Positions 1-6,275 of a stretch of 8,805 nt of DNA are shown here, in pieces (the first letter of the stretch is position 1; each line of letters opens with the position of its first letter). Made by a program: the position numbers and the translations under genes. The notes beneath the pieces were generated by a model. The model worked only from the letters and a program-made list of their open reading frames with translations, searched no databases and was not told the origin of the DNA. The DNA is from Chloroflexota bacterium (GTDB lineage: Bacteria > Chloroflexota > UBA6077 > CF-72), in NCBI GenBank assembly GCA_019242065.1, contig JAFAWJ010000779.1, positions 1 through 8,805 on the forward strand. Reading direction: 5' to 3'.

Positions 1-64
1 CGTGTAGCGTAGCGCGTTCGTGTCGTTGAGGATCGTGCACGGCGGCGATACGATGCGAGGCACT

Positions 65-340
65 ATGGCCCGCCTTCCAGATCGGGCTGGGGAACCCCGC
101 TCGCCCAAGCGCTGGTGGTATCTCCTCCTGTTGATTCCGTTTGTGGCCGTCTTGTGGATTCCGTTCTACGCCTCGGGTACGCCCGTCCTGTTCGGGTTCC
201 CGTACTTTTACTGGTACCAGTTCCTCTGGATCCTGATCTCGGCTGCTCTGACTACCCTGGTGTACTTCCTGACGCGTGAGCCCGAGGGCGAGGTCGCCAG
301 TGACAACGGCGGCGGCTCGCCCGTGGAGGAGTACCACTGA
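65..340 (+). CDS. DUF3311 family small membrane protein, symporter partner
   Basis: A 91-residue protein with two predicted membrane helices (about residues 17-36 and 45-69), a basic N-terminus and an acidic, glycine-rich tail. The aromatic stretch GFPYFYWYQFLWI at the start of helix 2 is the recognisable DUF3311 signature. Such proteins are typically encoded directly before MctP-like sodium:solute symporters and are thought to be an accessory subunit; their exact role is not known. The stop overlaps the symporter start by one base (TGATG), so the two are probably translated together. The start at 65 is preceded by GCGAGG (55-60) with a short 4-base spacer. In-frame ATG at 53 or GTG at 20 are alternatives; the added residues before 65 look unlike the family. 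Family assignment is fairly sure, the exact start less so. Confidence 0.82.
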   Translation: MARLPDRAGEPRSPKRWWYLLLLIPFVAVLWIPFYASGTPVLFGFPYFYWYQFLWILISAALTTLVYFLTREPEGEVASDNGGGSPVEEYH

Positions 341-1857
341 TGCTGGACGTCGTCGCGCTGACGGTCTTCATCGTCATGTTCGTCGGGGTCACGGTGCTGG
401 GCTTCCTGGCGTCCCGCTGGCGCCGCGGTGACCTGGACCTGCTCAACGAGTGGGGTCTGGCCGGCCGACGCTTCGGCACCGTGGTCACCTGGTTCTTGCT
501 CGGCGGCGACCTGTATACCGCCTACACGTTTATCGCCGTGCCCGCCGCGGTGTTTGGCACCGGCGCGATCGGGTTCTTCGCGGTGCCATACACGATCATC
601 GTCTACCCGTTCGTGTTCGTGGTGATGCCGCGCATGTGGTCGGTCGCGCGGCGGCACCACTACATCACGGGCGCGGACTTCGTGCGCGGCCGATATTCGA
701 GTCGGAGTCTGGCGCTGGCGATCGCCTTTACCGGCATTCTGGCGACGATGCCCTACATCGCGCTCCAGTTGGTGGGCATCAGCGTCGTCATGGCGGCGAT
801 GGGCATTCCGGGTGACGCACCGCTGATCATCGCCTTCGTCATCCTGGCCGCCTATACCTATTTCAGTGGCTTGCGGGCGCCGGCGATGATCGCGCTGGTC
901 AAGGACGTCATCATCTATATCACCGTGTTTGCCGCGATCGTCATCATCCCGATCAAACTCGGTGGCTTCGGCAATATCTTCACCTCGGCCAACACCGCCT
1001 TGCAGGCCAAAGGCGTGGCGCAGGGCGTGTTGCTGGCGCCCGGCCAGTTTGTCGCGTACTCCACTCTCGCGCTCGGGTCGGCGCTGGCGCTGTTCATGTA
1101 CCCGCACTCCATCACCGGTGTGCTGAGCTCCAACAGCCGCCACGCCATCAAACGCAACGCGGCGATGCTGCCGGCGTACAGCTTCTTGCTAGGTCTGATC
1201 GCGCTGCTTGGCTTCATGGGGCTGGCGGCGAACATCCAGCCGGTGGCGCCGTACGGTGCGCAGTGGGTGGTGCCGGGACTGTTCCTGCAGATGTTCCCGT
1301 CGTGGTTTGTGGGATTTGGCTTCGCCGCGATCGCGATTGGCGCGCTGGTTCCAGCGTCGATCATGTCGATCGCGGCGGCGAACCTGTTCACGCGCAACAT
1401 CTGGCGGGAGTACATCAATCCTGGGATTTCGGATCGGCAGGAGTCCACCGTGGCCAAACTGACGTCGCTGGTAGTGAAGTTCGGGGCACTGATCTTCATC
1501 ATCTTTTTGCCGACGCAGTACGCGATCAACCTGCAGTTGCTGGGTGGCGTGTGGATCATCCAGGTGCTGCCGACGATCGTGATCGGGCTGTATACGCGCT
1601 GGCTCCATCGCTGGGCGCTGCTGATCGGCTGGGCGGCGGGCATGATCGTCGGGACCGCAATGGCGGTGTCGCAGAACTTTACGTCGGTGTATCCGCTGTC
1701 GTTGGGCGGCTCGATCATTCCCGGCTACGCGGCGCTGTACGCGCTGATCGTCAACCTGGTGCTGGCGGTCGTCCTGACGTGGGTCTTCAACGCCGCGTCG
1801 GCGCCCGCTGGAACCGACGAGACGGCCGTCGCGGACTACACAGCCGTCGCCGCGTAA
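340..1857 (+). CDS. Sodium:solute symporter, MctP-like monocarboxylate type
   Basis: A 505-residue polytopic inner-membrane protein of the SSS family (TC 2.A.21), with about 12-13 hydrophobic helices. Family landmarks are EWGLAGRRFGTVVTWFLLGG at residues 37-56, followed by DLYTAYTF; YPHSITGVLSSNSRHAIKRN at 254-273; and GALVPASIMSIAAANLFTRN at 334-353. These match the branch that includes the rhizobial monocarboxylate permease MctP, so the likely role is Na+- or H+-coupled uptake of short carboxylates such as lactate, pyruvate or acetate. Substrate is inferred from family resemblance only. The length is normal for the family and no key segment seems missing. The start is well supported by GGAGGAG at 325-331, 8 bases ahead of the ATG. 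The upstream DUF3311 gene overlaps it by one base, the expected two-gene arrangement for this transporter type. Confidence 0.9.
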   Translation: MLDVVALTVFIVMFVGVTVLGFLASRWRRGDLDLLNEWGLAGRRFGTVVTWFLLGGDLYTAYTFIAVPAAVFGTGAIGFFAVPYTIIVYPFVFVVMPRMWSVARRHHYITGADFVRGRYSSRSLALAIAFTGILATMPYIALQLVGISVVMAAMGIPGDAPLIIAFVILAAYTYFSGLRAPAMIALVKDVIIYITVFAAIVIIPIKLGGFGNIFTSANTALQAKGVAQGVLLAPGQFVAYSTLALGSALALFMYPHSITGVLSSNSRHAIKRNAAMLPAYSFLLGLIALLGFMGLAANIQPVAPYGAQWVVPGLFLQMFPSWFVGFGFAAIAIGALVPASIMSIAAANLFTRNIWREYINPGISDRQESTVAKLTSLVVKFGALIFIIFLPTQYAINLQLLGGVWIIQVLPTIVIGLYTRWLHRWALLIGWAAGMIVGTAMAVSQNFTSVYPLSLGGSIIPGYAALYALIVNLVLAVVLTWVFNAASAPAGTDETAVADYTAVAA

Positions 1858-1860
1858 AGT
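1855..1860 (+). promoter_or_regulatory. Putative -10 box for a leaderless phosphatase-fold mRNA
   Basis: TAAAGT, which includes the symporter stop codon TAA, ends 6 bases before the GTG start at 1867. That places it at about -12 to -7 if transcription starts on the GTG itself. No SD-like purine tract sits at a proper distance. The -35 region (around 1832-1837, CGGACT) is weak. This is inference from spacing; a coincidental match to TANNNT is possible. Confidence 0.35.
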
Positions 1861-1866
1861 TCTTTC

Positions 1867-2724
1867 GTGAATGATCTCGACAAAGTCCTGGCCATCGCCG
1901 AGCGGGCGGCGCGCGTCGGCGGCGAGATCGCGCGGGCGACCATTGACGACCCCGGCCAGTACTTCAGCTGGAAGCGGAGCCGCGATCCGTTCGTTGCCCA
2001 GTCGCTGATCGTTCAGAATTCGATACTCGACGCCATTCGCACCGAGTTCCCCGACACGGCCATTCTTGCGGAGGAAGGCCCCGAGGACGAGGCGATGCCC
2101 GTCGGCGCCGATCCGCTGTGGATCGTCGATCCGATCTGCGGCAGCCTCAACTACCTGCACCGCGACCCGGATTACGCGGTGGGTGTCGGCTACTTACAAC
2201 ATGGCGCCTGGAAAGTCGGTGTGGTCTACGAGCCGGAGCGTGACGCCATGTACACCGGCCTGGACGGCCGCGGGGCATTCCGCAACGGCCGCCGCATCGT
2301 CGTCGACCAGTTTGCCGATGGTGCCGAAGCCTGGGCCGCCGCGGCGGTGGCCGTCGACTGGCCGGGCGATCCTGAGGCGCGCAAGGAGATGCTGACAGTG
2401 GTCAGCACGATCCTCCCGGCCGTCACGTCCCTGCGGATCATGGGCTCGCCAGCGCTGGCCCTGTGCCACGTGGCCTCCGGCCGTTTGCACGGCTACTCCG
2501 CATTGGACCTGCGCCCGTGGGACGTGGCTCCGGCGGGCGTGATCCTGCAGTGCGCGGGGGGCACGCTCACCAACTTTTCAGGCAGCTCGTGGTACCACTC
2601 GCCAGACGGCGGCTACGTCGCGTCGAACTCCATTATTCACGGACGTTTGCTGCAGTCATCCCAGGCGCTGATCGCCTTGCGTCGCATGGCCGCGGATAGA
2701 GCAGCGCGGCTGGGGCGCGCATGA
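1867..2724 (+). CDS. Inositol monophosphatase-family protein with altered metal site
   Basis: A 285-residue protein with the layout of the Mg2+-dependent inositol monophosphatase/SuhB/CysQ fold. Visible landmarks are LAEEG (residues 68-72, the motif-1 Glu pair), WIVDPICGSLNY (85-96, equivalent to WxxDPxDGTxNF), and PWDVAPAG with CAGG (217-232, equivalent to WDxAxG...EAGG). Two expected metal ligands look changed. The second Asp of DPxDG is Cys91 (codon TGC 2137-2139), and the DLVTxxD segment near residues 40-46 reads DPFVAQS. The first Asp (88), the Glu pair and Asp219 remain. Classical three-metal phosphatase activity is therefore doubtful; it may be a divergent subfamily with another substrate, or a non-catalytic member. 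The GTG start at 1867 begins 9 bases after the symporter stop, with no clear SD. The reading frame is intact and of family length. Fold assignment is confident, substrate unknown. Confidence 0.85.
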   Translation: MNDLDKVLAIAERAARVGGEIARATIDDPGQYFSWKRSRDPFVAQSLIVQNSILDAIRTEFPDTAILAEEGPEDEAMPVGADPLWIVDPICGSLNYLHRDPDYAVGVGYLQHGAWKVGVVYEPERDAMYTGLDGRGAFRNGRRIVVDQFADGAEAWAAAAVAVDWPGDPEARKEMLTVVSTILPAVTSLRIMGSPALALCHVASGRLHGYSALDLRPWDVAPAGVILQCAGGTLTNFSGSSWYHSPDGGYVASNSIIHGRLLQSSQALIALRRMAADRAARLGRA

Positions 2725-2730
2725 TGCGCG
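2716..2730. terminator. Short inverted repeat between convergent genes
   Basis: CGCGCAT-G-ATGCGCG is a perfect 7-base inverted repeat; a realistic hairpin is 5 GC-rich pairs with a 5-base loop. It covers the stop codon of the phosphatase-fold gene and lies 15 bases from the end of the convergent FAD-subunit gene. No T-run follows on either strand, so it is at most a weak bidirectional terminator or a chance palindrome in GC-rich DNA. Confidence 0.25.
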
Positions 2731-2745
2731 AACTCCCCCCAACCA

Positions 2746-3741
2746 TTACTGAAGGGCCTGTAAGACCGTCCGCTCGATCAGCGCCTGGACCAGGTCAATC
2801 TTATAGGCGTTCAGACTCATTGGTCGGGCGACAGTCCGGATCTGCGCCGCGGCTTGCTTGACAGTTTGCTGGATGTTCTTACCTTTAAGAGCGTCCTCCA
2901 CCACCTGCGCGCGGTACGGGACCGGCGCCACGCCGCCCAGGGTGATGCGGCCGTCCTGCCAGTTGCCGCTGCCGTCCACGGTGAAGATCGTCGCCACTGA
3001 CACCACCGCGAAGTCGTAGACCTGGCGGTCCTTGAGCTTGTTCCAGGCCATCTTCGCGCCGGCCGCCGGCGTGGGAATCACGACCTCGGTCATGATCTCG
3101 TTGGGCTTGAGCACGTTTTCGGTCAGCACGTCTTCGCGCGGCCCGTGGAAATATTGATCGAAGGCCACCGTGCGATCGCCAGATGGACCCGATAGATTCG
3201 CCGACGCGTTCAACGCCAGCAGCGCCGTCGAGGTATCCGACGGGTGCACGATATAGCACAGCTCACCACCGATGATCGCGTGATAGCGGTTGTCACCGGT
3301 GACCGAGTAGCAGAAGTCGCCACCCTTCTTGTAACAGTTGAAATTTTCGCCACGGAAGAACCAGCAGCGCGGCCGCTGGTTGATGTTGCCGCCCAGCGTG
3401 CCGAAGTTACGAATCAACGGCGAGGCAACCGTGGAGGCCGCGGCCGACAGCAACGGAATGCTGTTTTGCACGTCCGGCGAATTGATGACGTCGCTCAGCG
3501 TCGTCGTCGCGCCGATGTGCACGCCGTCGCTGCTGGTAGTGATGCCCGTCAGATTGGCAATCGTCGTCAGGTCGATGATCTGATCGGGCAGCGGCATCCC
3601 CTTGCCCTGGACCCAGTCTTTCATGACGCCGCCGAGCAGATCACTGCCGCCGGCGACGACTTTGGCTCCCGCACCAAACTGGTTGAGCAGGCTGGCGGCC
3701 TCGCTGACGCTCGTCGGCTCGTAGAGGTCGAACTGTTTCAT
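2746..3741 (-). CDS. Molybdenum hydroxylase medium subunit, FAD-binding (CoxM/PaoB type)
   Basis: A 331-residue FAD subunit of the xanthine dehydrogenase family, which passes electrons from the iron-sulfur subunit to the final acceptor. FAD-binding landmarks are VVAGGSDLLGGVMK (residues 28-41) and the second glycine motif GTLGGNI (114-120). A C-terminal CO-dehydrogenase-flavoprotein-like domain starts near residue 225. Between them, QRPRCWFFRG and the following residues contain Cys126, Cys136, Cys144 and Cys162. This cysteine-rich insert occurs in the PaoB and HcrB branch, whose members are known to hold an extra [4Fe-4S] cluster; that this protein holds one is inferred. The start is fixed by AAGGAGG (3757-3751) 9 bases before the ATG. 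The frame stays open upstream, but that part is a shadow of the large-subunit gene. It is the last gene of the operon and ends with TAA, convergent to the phosphatase-fold gene. Confidence 0.92.
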   Translation of the reverse strand: MKQFDLYEPTSVSEAASLLNQFGAGAKVVAGGSDLLGGVMKDWVQGKGMPLPDQIIDLTTIANLTGITTSSDGVHIGATTTLSDVINSPDVQNSIPLLSAAASTVASPLIRNFGTLGGNINQRPRCWFFRGENFNCYKKGGDFCYSVTGDNRYHAIIGGELCYIVHPSDTSTALLALNASANLSGPSGDRTVAFDQYFHGPREDVLTENVLKPNEIMTEVVIPTPAAGAKMAWNKLKDRQVYDFAVVSVATIFTVDGSGNWQDGRITLGGVAPVPYRAQVVEDALKGKNIQQTVKQAAAQIRTVARPMSLNAYKIDLVQALIERTVLQALQ

Positions 3742-3770
3742 CTGGTCTCTCCTCCTTCTCTGCCGACCTG

Positions 3771-6257
3771 CTATGCCGACTGCTTCAGGGCGGCCGCGAG
3801 CCGTGTCCGCGTAATTGGAAGCTCGTCGAACCACACGCCGACCGCGTTGTGCACGGCGTTGGCGATGGTGGCACCTGGCGGACCCATGGGCGGCTCGCCC
3901 AATCCGTGCGCGCCGTAGACACCGTACTCTTTCGGATTTTCCACGAAAAACACGTTGATCTTGTCGGGCACGTCCTTCATCGACGGGACCCGATAGTCGA
4001 GCATGTTGCCGTTGAGCGGCAGACCGGTGGCCTGATCGGTCAGCATCTCCTCGTACAGGGTGCTGCCCAGCGCCATGGTGACGCCGCCTTCCACCTGCTG
4101 CTCGGCGCCCAGGGCGTTGAGCACGCGACCGACGTCGTGGACCGCGACGTAATTGGTGACGGTGACCGTGCTGAGCAGCGTGTCGACCTCGACCTCCGCG
4201 GCGTGCGCGGCAAACGCGGTGCGCTCCCAGCGGCCGTCGTTGCGATGGACACCGCTGCCGACGATGGCCGTGCCGGTGCTGTTGACGATGCTCGAAATCG
4301 TGTACTGGAGTGAAGAGTCGCGGGTGCTCTTGATGAATTTGCCGTCGATATACAGGTCCTCCGGCGCCACGTCGGTGGTTTTGTTGGCCTTGCTGGCGTC
4401 GGCTTGCGCCCGGGCAACGGTCGCCGCGAACAACTGCCGTTTGGCATCCAGCGCCGCGTCGTAGGCACCCCAACCGCCAGAGTCAACCTGACGGCTGCCA
4501 CCGGAGCCACCCGTATCGGTGGTCAGGTCCGTATCGACGTACGGCACGATGTTGACGGAGTTCCACGCCACGCCCAGGGCTTCGGCCACCACGATCTTGA
4601 CCATCGTGCGCGAGCCTTCGCCGATTTCGTTCGTGGCGCTGATGATCTGAACGGTGCCATCGCCGTTGATCTGGACCTGGCCGGTGGCCGGCTCGCCGCC
4701 CGCGCCGTGGCTGCAGGTGTGCAGCGCCATGCCGATCCCGTGGAACACACCCGGCCGAACCTCGTTCGCCTTCGCCGCGTGCCACTTCTGGGTCCAGCCG
4801 ATCTTGTCGGCGGCGGTGGTGAGCACGTCCTTGATGCCCGGATTGCTCCACGGCAGTTTGGCGTCGACGTTGCCGTCCATGTTCAGGTTTTGCAGCCGGA
4901 ACTGGTACGGATCCATGCCGATGGCGTAGGCCGCCTTCTCCATGGCGGTCTCCAGCGCAAAGGTACCGTTGGGATGCGACACGCAGCGATAGGCGCCCGC
5001 CAGGTAGCGGTTGGTCATGACGTCGATGCCTTCAAGGCCGAGATTCGGAATCTTGTAGGCCATCTGGAAGCCGTACCAGGCACCGGAGGCGGCGGTGGAG
5101 CGTTCGGCGCCGACGTCGGCGATGACCTTGGCCTGGAGGGCGGTGATCGTGCCGTCTTTATTGACGCCGATGTGCACTTCGTTGCGGAAGGTCGGCCGGT
5201 GCGTGCGCGTGGTGAAGTCTTCGTAGCGGGTATAGACGTTCTTGACCGGTCGGCCCGTCAACCGTGAGGCGATGGCCGCGTGGATCTCCGGAATATCCAG
5301 GCTGCCGCGATAGCCGTAGCCGGAGCCAACATAGCCCTGCTGCACGACGCGCACCTGGCTCAGTGGCAGCCGCAATGCGGAGGCGAGCGCCGCGCGAACG
5401 GTGTGTGCCCCCTGGCTGGTGTAGATCTGGTTCAGTCGGTCGTTTTCCCACCAGGTCAGGCTGTTGGTCAGTTCGAGAGCAACATGCTGCTCGACCGGCT
5501 TGACGGCCACGTGATCGACCCTGACGTCGGCGCTGGTCATCGCCGTCGGCGGATCACCCCGCTGGAACGGCTTGGTGATGCCCACGATCGTGCCGTCCAG
5601 CGTGTTGTCCCACTGTTTAGGGGCACCCGGTTGCATCGAATCCAGGAAGTTGGTGGCCGCTGGCAGGACCTCGTACTCAACTTTGATCTGCCGCATGGCC
5701 TCGTCGGCGATGTCCTGCGAGTCGGCCAGGACGACGGCCACCGGGTCGCCGACCATGAACACTTCTTCCGGAAACAGCAACCGGTCAGGTGGACCGCTGC
5801 CAATCTTGATGCTCTGGTACTCGCGCGGCATGTTGAAGCGGTGGAGGACCATCGCCACGCCGGGCATCTTTTCGGCGTCGGAGGAATCGACGCTCTTGAC
5901 GTGGGCGTGTGGGTTCGGACTCCGCAGGGTCGTCATCCACAACTGGTTGCCGCGGCTCAAATTCTCGGTGTACCAGCCGACGTTGGTCACCACTCCCAAG
6001 CCCTGAATGCGGAGTTGCTTCTTGCCGACGTACTGGAACTGCGTCTGCTGTGCCCCGAGATTCGGTCCAGGCACTGGCGGCGCGATCTGCGCCATCGGCT
6101 GGGCGGGGAGTGAGGCGGCAATGACGTCGCTGTACTCCTCCGCGAGTGACTTCCACTCGACGCTGGTGGACAGGGCTTCCCACTCATCGGGGGTCAGCGT
6201 GGCCGCGAAGACAGGATCTGTCAGGACGCGCATCGCGTCGATGTCGCGGATGGCCAT
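3771..6257 (-). CDS. Molybdenum hydroxylase large subunit, molybdopterin-binding
   Basis: An 828-residue catalytic subunit of the xanthine dehydrogenase/aldehyde oxidoreductase family, which hydroxylates a carbon with water at a Mo-cofactor. After an N-terminal extension (1-80), the order is an Ald_Xan_dh_C-like domain (about 85-210), a first Mo-cofactor domain (about 215-465) and a second (about 495-805). Motifs are TSQGAH (280-285), GSGYGYR (311-317, where relatives have GGGFGGK), AYRCVSHP (422-429), NEIGEG (543-548), TGGSGGSRQ (582-590), AVHDVGRVLN (705-714) and HGLGEPP with catalytic Glu788. AYRC is neither the form I CO dehydrogenase AYxCSFR nor the usual xanthine dehydrogenase FRG motif, so the substrate is open; an aldehyde or N-heterocycle is most likely. 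AAGGAG at 6270-6265, 7 bases before the ATG, supports this start. There is no signal peptide; export would rely on the Tat signal of the small subunit. Confidence 0.92.
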   Translation of the reverse strand: MAIRDIDAMRVLTDPVFAATLTPDEWEALSTSVEWKSLAEEYSDVIAASLPAQPMAQIAPPVPGPNLGAQQTQFQYVGKKQLRIQGLGVVTNVGWYTENLSRGNQLWMTTLRSPNPHAHVKSVDSSDAEKMPGVAMVLHRFNMPREYQSIKIGSGPPDRLLFPEEVFMVGDPVAVVLADSQDIADEAMRQIKVEYEVLPAATNFLDSMQPGAPKQWDNTLDGTIVGITKPFQRGDPPTAMTSADVRVDHVAVKPVEQHVALELTNSLTWWENDRLNQIYTSQGAHTVRAALASALRLPLSQVRVVQQGYVGSGYGYRGSLDIPEIHAAIASRLTGRPVKNVYTRYEDFTTRTHRPTFRNEVHIGVNKDGTITALQAKVIADVGAERSTAASGAWYGFQMAYKIPNLGLEGIDVMTNRYLAGAYRCVSHPNGTFALETAMEKAAYAIGMDPYQFRLQNLNMDGNVDAKLPWSNPGIKDVLTTAADKIGWTQKWHAAKANEVRPGVFHGIGMALHTCSHGAGGEPATGQVQINGDGTVQIISATNEIGEGSRTMVKIVVAEALGVAWNSVNIVPYVDTDLTTDTGGSGGSRQVDSGGWGAYDAALDAKRQLFAATVARAQADASKANKTTDVAPEDLYIDGKFIKSTRDSSLQYTISSIVNSTGTAIVGSGVHRNDGRWERTAFAAHAAEVEVDTLLSTVTVTNYVAVHDVGRVLNALGAEQQVEGGVTMALGSTLYEEMLTDQATGLPLNGNMLDYRVPSMKDVPDKINVFFVENPKEYGVYGAHGLGEPPMGPPGATIANAVHNAVGVWFDELPITRTRLAAALKQSA

Positions 6258-6275
6258 CAGGCTTCTCCTTTCCCC

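Noticed and set aside
208..1143. Long minus-strand open frame opposite the symporter gene
   Set aside because: Its translation is Arg/Asp/His-rich with no family resemblance, while the plus strand encodes a clear symporter with a good SD. It is a GC-rich antisense shadow.
3761..3780. Direct repeat TGCCGAC (3761-3767 and 3774-3780) between two operon genes
   Set aside because: Seven bases in GC-rich sequence with one copy overlapping the coding end; easily chance.
3244..3918. Plus-strand open frame of 224 codons across the FAD- and large-subunit genes
   Set aside because: Shadow frame with no SD and no recognisable domain; both minus-strand genes under it are unmistakable.
3742..4473. Upstream extension of the FAD-subunit frame (244 residues before the chosen Met)
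   Set aside because: It overlaps the large-subunit gene out of frame and is low-complexity Arg/Gly-rich. The SD at 3751-3757 and conserved FAD domain fix the start at 3741.
3771..6257. Calling the operon a carbon monoxide dehydrogenase (CoxMSL)
   Set aside because: The AYRC motif shares the Cys of form I CoxL, but the following residues are VSHP and not SFR. The Tat-bearing small subunit and Cys-rich FAD subunit also fit PaoABC-like enzymes better.
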